DNA of 64,000 bases from Ichthyophis bannanicus (GCA_033557465.1 CM066033.1:1306867519-1306931518), one strand, 5' to 3'; numbered from the stretch's first letter, positions 1 through 10,567 are shown. Notes: generated by a model from the letters alone, not told the origin. Program-made: numbers and translations.

Positions 1-773
1 CCAAGCACACCTTCAGAAATTACCAAACATGTTTCATCTTACGAACTCCACTCTTTGGCACGATGTGAGTACTATGTCAAGCAATAGCAGTAAATCTGAG
101 AGACTGAGACACATACTTCACATACCCTTGCTTAGGAGTGAGGTCCATGACCACTCCACTTCATTTTCTTCATATCTTGTCCTTCCTGAACTGATTATAT
201 TGAAGTATAACTATATTCTAACCATTGCTCTCCATGTACCATATATCTGTGACCACCACTGAATCCAAGTCAGCCTCTTTCATCACTGCCTCAAGATCTG
301 TGACTTTATTTCCCATTCTGTGGGCATTTGTATACACAGCTTTGAAGATGTTTCCCTTTTATCCCATTTCTATACAAGTAGTTAATATTTTACTTATCTG
401 AGGACTTATTCCACCCATCTCCAACAATCCTAGTTTAAAGTCCTTCTCAATAGGTTTGCCAGTCTGTTCTGAAAGACGCTTCATTCTTTCTGTGAGAGGT
501 GGATGCCATCTTTGTTCAGACATCCTTGGAATATCATCTTATGGCCCAGAAGCCAAAAGGATTTCATCAACATTATTTATGCAGCTGTGCATTCATCTCT
601 AGATTGTAAACTTGTCTACCTCAGCCCAAATCCTTGACTGGGAGGACTGAGGAGAACATCACTTACATACCTATCTGCTTCACTGTCTCTGCCAGAGCAT
701 TCAAGTCCCTTCTGATACCTTCTGGGGGATACCTATAGGCTATCCGTATCATCCATGCCAACATGGATGAGCA

Positions 774-981
774 AAGATGTAATACAATGTGAGCTGTTGA
801 GTCAATGCTGACTCCTGGCAGCCCAGGTCTTTCTTGGCAAGGGATCACTGGAAGTAAATTGCCAGGTCTTTCTTCTGAGGCAATGGAGGGTAAAGTGACT
901 TGTCCAAGGCCACAAAGAGTGCTAGTGGGAATTGAACACTGGTCTCTTGGTCAGCAGACCACTAGGCTACTCCTTCACTCT
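774..981 (-). mobile_element. tRNA-derived SINE with 13-bp target-site duplication
   Basis: On the minus strand a tRNA-like head shows a box A (TAGCCTAGTGGTCTGCT, 953-969) and a box B (GTTCAATTCCC, 927-937). A 'TTGTGGCCTTGGACAAGTCAC' type segment follows, typical of vertebrate CORE/MIR-like SINEs. The unit is bounded by perfect direct repeats acatggatgagca at 761-773 and 982-994, the target-site duplication left by LINE-mediated insertion. Removing the insert restores the HVG region of the esterase remnant, which independently supports the boundaries. Box B has diverged, so pol III transcription is doubtful. Confidence 0.8.
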
Positions 982-1084
982 ACATGGATGAGCAGCATAG
1001 AATAATAGATAAAAGATGATCCCTCCATAAAATCATGGACCTTGGTACTTGGGAGACAGCAAATCTCCCTGGATAACATGTCTG

Positions 1085-1467
1085 TTCAGCAAATGGATGC
1101 CTAGGGGACATGCAAAGAAGCTACTGTACAATGTAGCCCATTTAAGACTTATAAGAGAAAATATTTTTTCACTCAACGCATAATCAAATTCTGGAATTCA
1201 TTACCGGAGGTTGTAGTAAAAGCTGTTAGTGTACCTGGGTTTAAAAAAAGGTTTGAACAAGTTCCTGGAAGAAAAGTCCAAAAACATTATTAAAGGGGAC
1301 CAGTGAAATCCACTGCTCATCTTGAGATAAGCTTTGCGAAATCTGTGTACCTTTTTTGGAACCTGACATGTCCTTGTGACCTGGATTGGCTACTGTTGGA
1401 AACAGGATACTGGGCTTGATGGACCTTGGTCTGAACCAGTATGGCATTTCTTATGTTCTTATGTTCC
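1085..1467 (+). mobile_element. CR1-type LINE 3' end, 5'-truncated
   Basis: The plus strand encodes a degraded C-terminus matching the end of the intact LINE in this window (KYFF..R.IK.WN.LPE.VV...GFKK), followed by a 3' UTR. The characteristic CR1 tail 'gggcttgatggacc' with 'ccagtatggc' is at about 1410-1446, and the fragment ends in the octamer repeat ttcttatg x2. It lies between the GDSLLR and CCLP blocks of a minus-strand ORF1 relic, so it inserted there later. The left boundary is approximate. Confidence 0.8.
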
Positions 1468-1606
1468 TCAGAAGTGAGTCACCAACCATCACTACTCTTT
1501 GCGTCCTAGGTACAGTGGTTGCTGCTTCTGCATCTTTGGATTTTATGAGTTCTGGTTCCTCCTCTTTCTGGGATAGCATCTCATCTTCCATTTCTCATCA
1601 ATAAAT

Positions 1607-1961
1607 CAAGGAACAAAAATAGCCCAGCAAACTGCCAGACAAGCAATATAGAAAATATCATTTTTTCAACAATATCAGGAAAGCATTTGAATGACAAATG
1701 AGAAGGATATCTTAGCTTATGCTGAGTGCTTCCAAGAATACAGGCTTAGGGCTGTAGTAGCTAAGATGCGTTACCCAATTATCAGATGTTGACACAAAAT
1801 CAGTATTAGTTATATTAGTTATTAGAAACTAGTTCCTATTGAATAACATGGAAGCTGCATAAAATAACACACATTATGGCAATTTAATGCACGTTAACCA
1901 TAAGGCACTTTAGTAAACACCCTCCTTATTGTACTATCACAATCTATATTGTACTGTCTTA
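1607..1961. other. AT-rich stretch, nothing recognised
   Basis: No reading frame, RNA gene or repeat is recognised before the small MITE. Base composition resembles old, decayed intergenic DNA. Confidence 0.4.
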
Positions 1962-2050
1962 GGGATATGTTTACTAAATGGTGGTAGCGGATGGGGCCAC
2001 GGCTCCGATATTGCACGGAGTCCACTACCACCGTTTAGTAAACATACCCC
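1962..2050. mobile_element. 89-bp palindromic MITE, PIF/Harbinger-like, TTA target-site duplication
   Basis: The element starts gggatatgtttactaaa and ends with the inverse, tttagtaaacatacccc. The terminal inverted repeats are about 30 bp with roughly 27 matches, leaving a centre of about 29 bp. It is flanked by TTA on both sides (1959-1961 and 2051-2053), the 3-bp duplication expected of PIF/Harbinger elements. The inner part of the TIR (tggtggtagyggа-like) is also symmetrical, so almost the whole unit is a hairpin. Its outer 18 bases match the terminus at 7272, suggesting mobilisation by the same transposase family. Confidence 0.8.
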
Positions 2051-2053
2051 TTA

Positions 2054-2440
2054 GTGTGTATTTCTGGGATGGATATTTTTTTTAGTTTCTTTGTCCCTGT
2101 TTATTTTCCCTTGAGTACCAGCTTAAAATTATATTATGAGATACAGTTAGACATGAAAGAGAGGAGTATTTCATAAAAACTAAATGGGAGATCTTGTACG
2201 TTCATCTGTGCAACATAGCAGAGTACAAAGGAGAAAGACAACAAAAACTGCCTTGGGAAAGCAGAGATATTTTGCAGGCGGTCACATATATGGTTGACAG
2301 CTGGATAGATCCTTGGAAATATGAGAAAATATAAGTACGCAGACTACTGTCCTCTAAAATATTACTTTGCTGTTCACCTTTCCTCCAGAATTGACAATGC
2401 TAGCGCATTGCTCTGTGACTTTTCTGTCATTAGTAAATAA
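2054..2440. other. AT-rich stretch, nothing recognised
   Basis: I recognise no gene, RNA or dated repeat here. It lies between the MITE and a Penelope-like segment. Confidence 0.35.
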
Positions 2441-2720
2441 CAAAAAGGCTGGTGGCACCTTATAAACTAAAAACGTGGTGGTCCCACATTCCAACAGAAC
2501 AACCAATGGCTTCATTACAGTCACACACAATAATGAAACATATACAACACTACATACAACTGTATGTTAGACAAACACAGCACAAATTTCTTTTAAAACT
2601 CCAACATGTTTCAGCATAAGCTTGCATCAGGGCTACATTACAACATTTAAAACATCAAAAAACATGGAAACATGTTGTATGTCAAAAAACAAATCTGCCC
2701 CTGAGGAGAAATACCTACAG
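2441..2720 (-). mobile_element. Possible Penelope-like fragment
   Basis: The segment contains, on the minus strand, a hammerhead-like motif (2601-2636) of the kind that marks Penelope-like elements, embedded in AT-rich noncoding DNA. No RT or GIY-YIG coding sequence is visible. Limits are approximate and the assignment rests on the motif alone. Confidence 0.3.
2601..2636 (-). ncRNA. Degenerate hammerhead-ribozyme-like motif
   Basis: On the minus strand the order is CTGATGC, A, a short stem AGC-TTAT-GCT, then GAAA and a self-complementary ACATGT followed by T. This is the layout of small hammerheads with a loopless stem III. Core position A9 is C here and stem I is weak, so self-cleavage is unlikely. 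It shares with the better motif at 21757-21803 an extra A between the CUGANGN core and stem II. Confidence 0.35.
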
Positions 2721-2744
2721 GAATTATAAACATTAAACACACAT

Positions 2745-4651
2745 GAAGAGGCCATACTTGACTTGGTACTTTCCAGTGGGGAAAGTGTTTCTGATGTGAT
2801 AGTGGAAGATCATCTTGAATCCGGTGATCATCAGAAGGTGTAGTTCAGTATTAGGACTGGGGCTGATAAAATCCATTCAAGAGAGGACCTTAGACGTTAG
2901 GAAAATTAACTTTACCAAGTTGGGACAATATCTCAAGAAGTCATAAACAGGATGGGAACAGCTGGGGTATGTAGAAAACCAATGGACAAAACTGAAAGGG
3001 GATATTTTAAGGGCAACAAACCTTTTTGTTAGTAAATAAATGAAAAAGGAAAAGGAGGCCGCTATAGTTCTCAAAAGAAGTAGCTGAAAAGGTGAAGAAA
3101 AAGAGGGTGGTCTTCATAAAATACAACAGATCACAGAAAGATGAAGACAAGCATCAATATTTGGGAAAGCTTAGAGAAGTTAGGAAAGTAGTCAGGAAAG
3201 CAAAGATACAAATAGAAGTAAAAATAGTTAATGCAGTAAAATGGGGGGACATTACATTTTCAGATATGTTATGAGAGGAGGAAGTGCAAAAGTGGTATTG
3301 TCAGACTTAAAGGTGAAGGGGAGGACTATGTAGAAGCTGACGAGGATAAAGCAGAATGTCTTAATTTCTTACAGATGAACAGCCAAGAGTAGGCCCACAG
3401 AAAACATCCACAAATAGGAATAGTAGTGAAGGGGATCTTGATTGATTTTCAGAAGACTGTGTTTGTGAAGAACTAGCTAAACTAAATGTAGACAAAGCAA
3501 TGGGGCAAGAAGAGATACATCCCAGAGCATTGAAGGAACTTGGGGAAGTTCTAGCGACTCTTCTGTCTAACCTTTTCAATGTTTCTTTAGAGTCAGGAGT
3601 GGTCCCAGAAGACTGGAGAAAGGTGCAGTGGTTCCTTTCCTCAAAAGTGTAAGGATGAGGTTGAGAACTACAGGCTGGCTGGTCTGACCTCTGAGTAAAT
3701 TAATGAAAATGCTGCTAAAACAGAGAATAGTGAGGTTTCTGGAGTCCAATGGATTGCAGGATCTGAGGCAACAGGATTTTACTAGAGACAGGTCTTGTTA
3801 GACAAATCAAATTAATTTCTTTGACTGGGTGACTAGAGAGTTGGACTGAGGGAGAGCCCTAGATGTGGTGTACATAGATTTCAGTAAAGCCTTGGACGCT
3901 GTTCCACACAGACAACTTATAGATAAATTGAGCATCCTAGAAATAGACCCTTATGTGACTGACTGGGTTAGAAATTGGTTGAGTGGAAGGCAACAAAAGG
4001 GACAGGCAAATGGAGCTCAATCTGAGAAGGATGCATGCCACAGGGATCTGTCCTTGGTCTGATTCTTTTTAACATTTTTGTTAGTGATACTGCTGAAGGG
4101 CTGTCAGGTAAGGCTTGCCTCTCTGCAGATGATACCAAAATCTGCAATGTAGTAGACACCCAGGAAGGAGTAGATAACACGAGGAGGGATCTCACTAAGC
4201 TTGAAGAATGGTCAAGAATTTGGCAGCTGAGATATAATGCTAAAAAATGCAGGGTCATGTATATGGGCTGCAAAAATCCAAGGGAGTGGAACAGTATAGG
4301 GGGTGAAGTACTTCTGTCCACAAAAGAAGAGCAGGACATGGAGAGTGATTGTTTCTGATCATCTTAAGATGGCTAAACAGGTAAAAAGGGTGACAGCAAA
4401 AGCCAAAATGGTCAGTGGACTTCATCATAAAGCATATGGGGACAGACTTAAATATCTCAATATGTATGCATTGGAGGAAATGTGGGAGAGAGGAAATATG
4501 ATAGAGACGTTCAAATACCTCCATAGCATAAATGCACAGGAGAAGAGACTGTTTCAATTGAAAGATAGCTCTGTAATGACGGGGCATAGGATGAACGTGA
4601 AAGGGGATAGATTCAGGAGTAATATGTGGAAATATTTCTTTATGGAAAGAG
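2745..4651 (+). pseudogene. CR1/L3-type LINE relic: endonuclease C-terminus to reverse transcriptase
   Basis: Broken frames on the plus strand read, in order: an endonuclease C-terminal block (LDLVLSSGESVSDV..., about 2758-2800); RT palm blocks with VYIDFSKALDAVPH (about 3868-3910); PQGSVLG (about 4038-4058); an ADDTK catalytic block (about 4127-4141); and the C-terminal ERGNMIETFKYL region (about 4490-4525). Frameshifts and stops occur throughout. The copy differs clearly from the intact LINE at 33997-37923, so it is a separate, older family. It stops at 4651 in the motif KYFFMER and resumes at 7132 after a nested L2 insertion. Confidence 0.75.
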
Positions 4652-4864
4652 ATGTATTTATTTTATTTATTTATTTGTGCTTTTATACCGCTTTTCAGGA
4701 ATCAAAGCGGTTTACAATAAACTCAAAAAATAAAAGCAGAAGTTACATTAAACAAGATAGGTAAAGTGCATAAAAACATAAAAAACATAAAAACTACATT
4801 ATCAACTTTGTATAGAAAGTACTGGAATTACAGAATCATGAAAATTGAAATAAATAAAGACTGA

Positions 4865-7113
4865 TTAAACAACAGACTCCCCAAAATAATCCTTAAACAA
4901 ATGAGTCTTTAAAAGTCTGCGAAAAGTGTTTGGATCCTTAGCATCTTTTAAGACTTGAGGTAGAGAGTTCCATAAAATTGGTGCATAAAGGGAAAAAGCT
5001 CTCTTTGAAGTGGAAGATTTGCATGTTCTATAGTCGTTAGGAACCACTAGAGTTTTTATTTCTGCTTCTCTGAGGTCTGTTATAAGGAGAGATTAGAATA
5101 AGAAACTTTAAAGCGGTAAACAGTCTCTCCTCCACCTCTTTAACTGAGCTCATCAAACCCATATCCCCTAATAGATCAAGAAGATCAATTGCATTAAATA
5201 TGCTATTGGTTCCCCGTGAACTTACAAAAAGCACCTCATCAACAGCAAACAGGGCTTTCAGTCTCCGTGCCCCAAAGCTTTGGAATACGTTGCCACCAGA
5301 TATTAGAGCAATCACCAACCTACTTCAATTCAGAAAGGCCCTCAAACATTACTTATTCCTTATATACTTCCCGGTGAGTGCAGAATCACGTCCCATCTCT
5401 GTTAGTTATAGAAACTCTGAATCACCCAGTGACCCTGAATTCCCCACATAGTAAGTTCAAGGTTTCGCTGACCATTACGTCTCAGCTGTGCTCTAATTTA
5501 AAGATGTAGATAGTTTACATTGCAATCAAAGTTTACTTTCCTGAGATTCATAATTACCTTGTTATCCAAGTTATTGAACCTGTTTAATGTAACTCAGACA
5601 TTGTTTTGTACTGAAGTTTTGTGTTCGATGTAAACCGCGCTGATGTCGAATAGTGCGGTATATAAGAAATGTAAAATAAATAAATAAATAAATTTAGCTG
5701 ATTTGGTGACTCTGAGATAAGAATTTTAAAAGTAGTATGCATTGCCTTAATTTTTGATCTGCTCTCTATTGGAAGCCAATGTGTTTAAGGATCGGAGTGA
5801 TAAGATCTTTGAATGAGGCTTGAGCAATTATTCTGGCCACTGTATTTTGAGCTAACTGAAGACGGCAAATCATTTGTTTTGGAAGCCCGGTGAGTAAGAT
5901 GTTGCAGAAATCCAAATGTGGAAAGATCATTGCTTGGACTGTTGATCTAAAATCCTTTGTGGAGAGCAGAGGTCTTACATATTGCAGCATTTTAAATTTC
6001 GAGTAGATAGATTTAATTATATTGCTTACATGCTTGGAGAATTTGAGCTGAGGATCAAGAGTGACTCCTAAATATTTGACCTCTTTTTTAACTTGAATCT
6101 TTTCTTCATTTAGTTTGATTAAATTTGGAGGGGTGAAGGAGATGCCCTTAGTCATTAATAAAATTTCTGATTTTGAATGATTTATATGAAGATTATGTTT
6201 CCCCAACCAGGATCTGATGTTCATGAAGCACTCTTATTTTCTCCAGAGATAATTGACTAGGGTTAATTTCTATATAAATCATAACATCATCAGCATACAA
6301 ATGATAGAGTATGCCATGATCTTTAATTATATTGCAGATAGGCTGTATGTATAGATTAAAAAGAAGAGCTGAAAGTGCTGATCCTTGAGGTAAGCCTATC
6401 TTTTGGAAGAATGGATTAGATGTGATGTCACCAACTCTAAGTTGGATGTTTCGGTTTGGCAAGTATGACTTAAACCATTGTAAAACTTTGCCCTTTAGAC
6501 CTATTTCCTGTAGTCTAATTAGAAGGTAATCATGTATTATGGAATCATACACTGCTGTAATGTCCAAGAATATTAAGATGAAACCTGAGTTAGGTTTTTC
6601 TAGGCCTTTTAGGAGCTTGTCAGTTAAAGTTAGAAGGAGAGTCTCCACTCCGTGTTCTTTTCTAAAACTGTGTTGCTGAAGATCAAGTGGAGCAAAGCTG
6701 TCAACGTGGCTTTGTAGTTGTATATGAACTGCTTTTTCTATTTTTGTCATATTAGGAAGACTAGAAATAGGTCTATAAGAACTTGGTGCAGATTTGTCCA
6801 GGTTTTTGCCTTTATAAATGGGACGCACAGAAGCCCTTTTTAGTTCTTCTGCAATTATACCTTATACTAAAGAAGAATTAATTAAATTAAGTATATAAGT
6901 GGCCAGCTGGTCACGAGCTACATGTATCCAAATGGCAGGACATGGGTCGAGATACGAAGTAGATGTATTTAAAGATTTAATTCTATCTTCAAGCTGCCTT
7001 TCAAGTATAGGAGTAAAATGATTCCAGCTATTTTCAGTAGAAGAGCCGTTAGAATTGAAATGATAAATGCATTGACGTGTCATCCTTATCTTTTCTTTGT
7101 AAAATTTGCCCAT
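4865..7113 (-). pseudogene. L2-clade reverse transcriptase pseudogene
   Basis: Minus-strand frames read in order. A pre-RT region is at 6862-7113 with the LDPCPAIW block typical of L2 (where intact copies have LDP.P.WL). The RT core is at 6193-6828, with SYRPISSLP, FLDITAVYDSI, GLPQGSALSALLF and the catalytic YADDVMIYI. The thumb and connection are at 5766-6224 with KSEILLM and KYLGVTLD. The C-terminal RAFSLYAPILWNSLP block is at 4865-5047. A frameshift near 5770 moves IGF.. into the HWLPIESRSKIKA frame, and the RT and thumb segments are also in different frames. The YADD active site is kept, but the gene is not functional. Confidence 0.75.
5110..5695 (+). mobile_element. L2-type LINE 3' end nested inside the minus-strand L2
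   Basis: The plus strand encodes an L2 C-terminus (about 5130-5451, with ANRAFSLRAPKLWNTLPPDIR). A 3' UTR follows, ending in gcggtatataagaaatgtaaa and an (aaat)n tail at about 5672-5693. It sits between the 'SPNQL' and 'EIKTLVVPND' parts of the minus-strand L2, so it is a younger insertion of a related family in the opposite orientation. The left end is uncertain by about 30 bp. Confidence 0.65.
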
Positions 7114-7131
7114 TATGTTAGCTGTATGTAT

Positions 7132-7262
7132 GAAACAGTCTCCCAGTGGAGGTAGTAGAGATCAGGACAGTATCTGATTTCAAGAAAGCAGGGGACCAAC
7201 ACAGAAGATCTTTACAGGAAAAACAGAGTCTATAGCAGCTGGTATGGAAGGGCTGACTGGAA
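7132..7262 (+). pseudogene. CR1/L3-type LINE relic, C-terminal continuation
   Basis: This reads LPVEVVEIRTVSDFKKAGDQH, the expected continuation of the CR1 C-terminus left off at 4651 (compare LPEDVV....GFKKGLDKF in the intact LINE). It then enters a 3' UTR that is cut by the Harbinger-type terminus at 7272. Confidence 0.65.
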
Positions 7263-7271
7263 AGACCATAT

Positions 7272-7400
7272 GGGGTATGTTTACTAAACCGCGTTAACGT
7301 AGCAGCGGCTACGTTAACGAATGTTAGGTAACATTAACGCACGTTAAGGGTACCTAAAGCGCGTTAACGTCGTCGTCGCGGTAAAGGCCGCAGAGGGCGG
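7272..7400 (+). mobile_element. PIF/Harbinger-type left terminus with subterminal hairpin
   Basis: The segment begins ggggtatgtttactaaac, identical to the right TIR of the 89-bp MITE read inward. Directly inside is a perfect 12-bp hairpin (cgttaacgtagc, 7292-7303, with its inverse at 7308-7319, loop agcg) and several further gttaac/cattaac repeats up to about 7367, which look like repeated transposase-binding sites. The matching right terminus was not found in the window, so this may be the left end of an element that extends beyond it. Confidence 0.6.
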
Positions 7401-8185
7401 AGAGAAGGGGTCAGTGGGCGGGGAGTAGGCAGGGAGAAGCTTCCGCGGCACTAACGTGGGGTACTGAAGGGCTGAACATTACCGAGAATGAAAACCTGTC
7501 GTTAGCTGCACATTTTCAGGAGGGTGAAACAATTTCAGCGTCAGCAATGTACAACACAGGCAGGGAGCCCAAGAACCGTGATAGTAGTGCTCCATAAACA
7601 GCAACAGCATAGTGGCCAAGTATGAACGGCCACTATAGGGATAGTGCAAAGGGGGCATATGGGGCTGCAGGTGGGATATGTAGTGAGGGCAGCTGGGGCA
7701 CAGGGTAGACTAGGTTGACGCCTAGGTGGCACATAGGAACATAGGAACTGGACGGCAGCAAGACAGCAACTGACCAAGGCCAAACACAATCCACCTACAG
7801 CTACCTGGTCCACCCTAGCCAATAGTTTCTAGGGCACTGACCTGTTATCCTCCCAGCCATCCCCCCCATGTGGCAGGGACATAATATTGGTAGGCAGTGA
7901 TGGTGGGGATGTGATGATGTCCATGTATGCCTCCACACCCCAGACACCGCTCCCTAGGTGACCGCCTACCTGCACAGTGGATGGCCTGGGACTGCGCACT
8001 ACCAGCACTGACAGCATATGCCCAGGTGGCATGGCAGGGGGGCGTGTGCTGGTGCTGGAAGGGGCAGTGGCACCTGCCTGCAGTGCACCCAGGCAATGCC
8101 CTGTACCAGTACGTGGTGTTCAGTACAACAGAAAAGGTCTGGCTGAGGAGACATACAGGTAGCCCCAAGGACAGCTGTGCATCTG

Positions 8186-8262
8186 TGGCAATAGTGTGGT
8201 GCAGTACACACAGCCAGTGTGTCCCAGAGCAGAGGGTCACAGGTTCAGGTCCTATCTGTGGC
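8186..8262 (+). mobile_element. Degenerate tRNA-like SINE head
   Basis: A box A-like segment (tggcaatagtgtggtgcag, 8186-8204) is followed 35 bases later by a box B-like segment (aggttcaggtcct, 8240-8252). Spacing suits a pol III promoter. No target-site duplication was found. Confidence 0.3.
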
Positions 8263-9409
8263 TCCTGCAAAGCACATCCCTATATTTTTTCACCACAATG
8301 CAAATACAACAGCAACATGTGCACTCCCCAAAGCAGCGGCCAACAGGGTTGCAAACACCCACTCACACAGGCTCCACTATCCAAAGCTCCATGGAGAGTC
8401 AGGCCATTGGCCCCAGCACGGAGCCGCAGTTATCACAAGAGCACTATTACTACCCCCTGCACAGTTTGGCAATGTCGGCACTGTGATCATGACCAGTGTG
8501 GAGGGCAGGGTTGCCAAACACCTCTGTCTTTGCACAATGCTGCTGTAGGTGTGTGTGTGTGTGTTTATGTCTATCTATCTTTTCGTGGCTGCCTACACCT
8601 CTCTGGGCCCACAATGTCCCACTATTACCAGAGTTGGCCTGCGAATGTGCATAATGAGGAGCAAGGTATTGTGGGTATGGCCCGGGCAGGGCGGACTGGG
8701 CAGGATGCATCTGCAGAGGGCATAGGGCAATGGCTGGGACATTGTAGTGCCCAACCACCACCTGCATGGACAAGGTGGCCACAACACGTCATGCTGTTAG
8801 GACACTGTCATACTGACCGAACAGTGACCATGGCATGGCTAGGTTCCCACATAATGCTGCATGGTATCTGTCTCAGTTGATATATGTGTGCCCCTTTGGG
8901 GGGGGGGGGCTCACGCACGTGCTGTGCTGGCGCTAATCACTGGGACACCTGCCGGGTGCCTGTGCCATACAACCCAGGTCTGGGTGCGCACAGTTCTACT
9001 GTGAACACGCAGGCTAGACTGGTTAGCAGAGTGCCCGTGGTTAGTTTGTGCATGGCTGGGACACCTGGCATGGTGCAGCAGGTACAGGCTGCCTGTGCCT
9101 GCTGCTGGTGAATGTCAGACCATGGTTGGGGGCAAGGGTACAGCTGTAGTCCTAGAGCTGGTGGGGGCACAGAGGAGGGGCAATGGACAGGTAGTGCACA
9201 GTATTGTAGCGTATGTGTGTGTCATCTGTTTGGGATGTATGTTGTTACGTGCCATAATCTGACCACATATGCTAAGGCACGTAGAAAGCTCTGTAATGTC
9301 ATGCATGTTATTATGCGTGCTGTGTGCGTTCTCCGCAATGCGTGTAGGACGCACTACTGCATGATGATCTAGTAGACACGATGGCCACTTGGTGGAACAT
9401 ATTTGCGTT

Positions 9410-9482
9410 ATGGTTGTTTGGGATAGTGGTTGCAGACGTGCGTGGAGTCAACATAGGTTGTGGGTTTGGGTCCCACAGGTTC
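9410..9482 (+). mobile_element. tRNA-like SINE head
   Basis: Box A-like ttgggatagtggttgcagac (9418-9437) and box B-like gggtttgggtccc (9462-9474) are spaced as in a tRNA, with a T-arm stem gggt...tccc. It is the second of several such units in the GC-rich background. Confidence 0.4.
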
Positions 9483-9651
9483 CTTTTCATTTCTTTTCAT
9501 TTGTTCTGCTCTGCATACCATACAATGTCTCCGGCTCTGTCCCTTATCCACACCCTTCCTTCTCTTCACTGTACACTGCGGTGTCCCCTCCATGCTGCCT
9601 ATCCATCACATGCTAGCTGTTACATATGCTCCTTTTTTTAGGATGTCTGGG

Positions 9652-9735
9652 TGGGCAGGTTGCTCAGTGGTTTGGTGTTGGTGTCAGTGAGCTGTGTTTG
9701 GGCTCTTCAGTCTACCAGTTCAAATCTCTCTTACT
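9652..9735 (+). mobile_element. tRNA-like SINE head
   Basis: Box A-like ggttgctcagtggtttgg (9658-9675) and box B-like agttcaaatctc (9717-9728). The larger gap between boxes suggests a long variable arm or a small insertion. Confidence 0.4.
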
Positions 9736-9930
9736 CCTTTTTGGATCCCCTGCCAATTTTGCCCTTATAAGCACACCATCCACAGAGCTGGCCCTTCAGA
9801 CCGACCCCTGATGCCCTTTCCATTATATTTGTCTACTCCTCTGCATGCTGTTTCACTGCACACCATTTCATGGTGTGTGTGCTCACGTCCCCATTCCAGA
9901 CTGCGTTATCAACTGCCTGTGGTCTATGGC

Positions 9931-10567
9931 TGTACACCTTGTCATAGAGCGGAAGCTAATGAAAGTGAAGACTTAGAAAAAAACGCTGTCTTTAACAAAA
10001 CAAATGATGTGCAGAAGATGCAATTGCCCTGCAGCGCAGCTAGAGGGAGCAGGCGAAAACTTACAGAGGCTGAGTTAACACACCCGGCTGATGATTCTGC
10101 AGAAGTTAATCAGCTGCACCTGAAAAGTAGCCCGGGGAACTCAAACGTGGAATTGCCTTTAGTAAGCAGAAAAACTAGTAACAGGAGAGGGGAGGAAAAG
10201 GAGGAGAAGGGGAGCTGAGACAGCCAGGAACAGCAGCCCAGCCAGGTCAAGCAGTGCAGCCAAGACAAGCAGGCACGGACAAGGACAGCAGGAGCTGGAA
10301 GAGGAGCAAAAAGAGCCAGAGGAGAAAGACGGGCCAATGGAGAGTCAGGTCCGAGAGAAAGACTTGGTAGCAGGAGGACCTCAGAGGTAAAGAGCTCAGA
10401 AGGAGAGAGCCATACCTGGAGAGAGGCCTACGCCTCACCCAGAAAGACTCTGAACACAGGATTGTTTAAAAGGCTCCGGTACTGATAGTCAGAGTTACCG
10501 ATAGCAGGAAGCACAGGAAGTCTGGATTCCTCACCAGGTTTTCCTAGGCTACAGAAAGGTCAAGCAT
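9931..10567. other. Unassigned block with purine-rich, charged coding-like stretch before the gap
   Basis: Composition changes near 9930. The plus strand is rich in Gln/Lys/Arg/Glu-type codons (cagcag, gaggag, aagacaagcagg) at 10170-10400 with no recognised domain. It may be the edge of a retroelement whose body lies in or beyond the gap; this is inference. Confidence 0.3.

Larger units (their letters stand above)
270..1606 (-). pseudogene. CR1-family LINE ORF1 remnant with SGNH-esterase domain, split by two insertions
   Basis: Read on the minus strand, this is a broken first ORF of a CR1-type LINE. A VVMVGDSLLR block (esterase block I, GDS) lies at about 1468-1500, after an acidic Glu-rich stretch. 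A CCLPS block follows at about 1050-1080, an LLIHV block is at about 985-1000, continuing as a degraded GMDDTDS after the SINE at about 735-765, and a KDGIHLS block (catalytic Asp/His block) is at about 497-520. These are the conserved blocks of the esterase carried by CR1 ORF1 proteins, and the intact LINE at 33997-37923 carries the same series. The frame is disrupted by stops, by a SINE (774-981) and by a plus-strand CR1 3' end (about 1085-1467). It is a non-functional relic; the family call is good, the exact ends are approximate. Confidence 0.7.
4652..7131 (-). mobile_element. L2-type LINE inserted into the CR1 relic
   Basis: A minus-strand L2-clade element, with its 3' end at 4652-4860 (AT-rich tail with a (taaa)n-like run at 4655-4675). 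It interrupts the CR1 relic: 'KYFFMER' coding ends just before it and 'LPVEVVEIRTVSDFKKAG' continues just after. The hexamer atgtat is present at both edges (4652-4657 and 7126-7131) and is a candidate short target-site duplication. It contains a further nested plus-strand L2 3' end. It appears 5'-truncated, since no endonuclease is visible upstream of the RT. Confidence 0.75.
7401..9930. other. GC-rich Harbinger-like noncoding background
   Basis: Rich in tg/ca and gtgtgt runs, with many short frames on both strands but no recognisable protein. The composition matches the blocks flanking the Harbinger genes at 30.7-33.8 kb. A 317-codon open frame at 7927-8880 (plus) is Cys/His/Ser-rich without a recognisable motif and is probably not coding. 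tRNA-like SINE heads occur at about 8186, 9410 and 9652. Confidence 0.35.

Noticed and set aside
7927..8880. 317-codon plus-strand open frame
   Set aside because: Low-information Cys/His/Ser/Gln composition, no motif, and alternative open frames on both strands in the same GC-rich DNA. Probably chance.
10100..10140. Similarity of cagctgcacctgaaaag to gagctgcacctgagagc in the LINE leader (38091-38107)
   Set aside because: Only about 20 bases agree and flanks differ, so common origin cannot be claimed.
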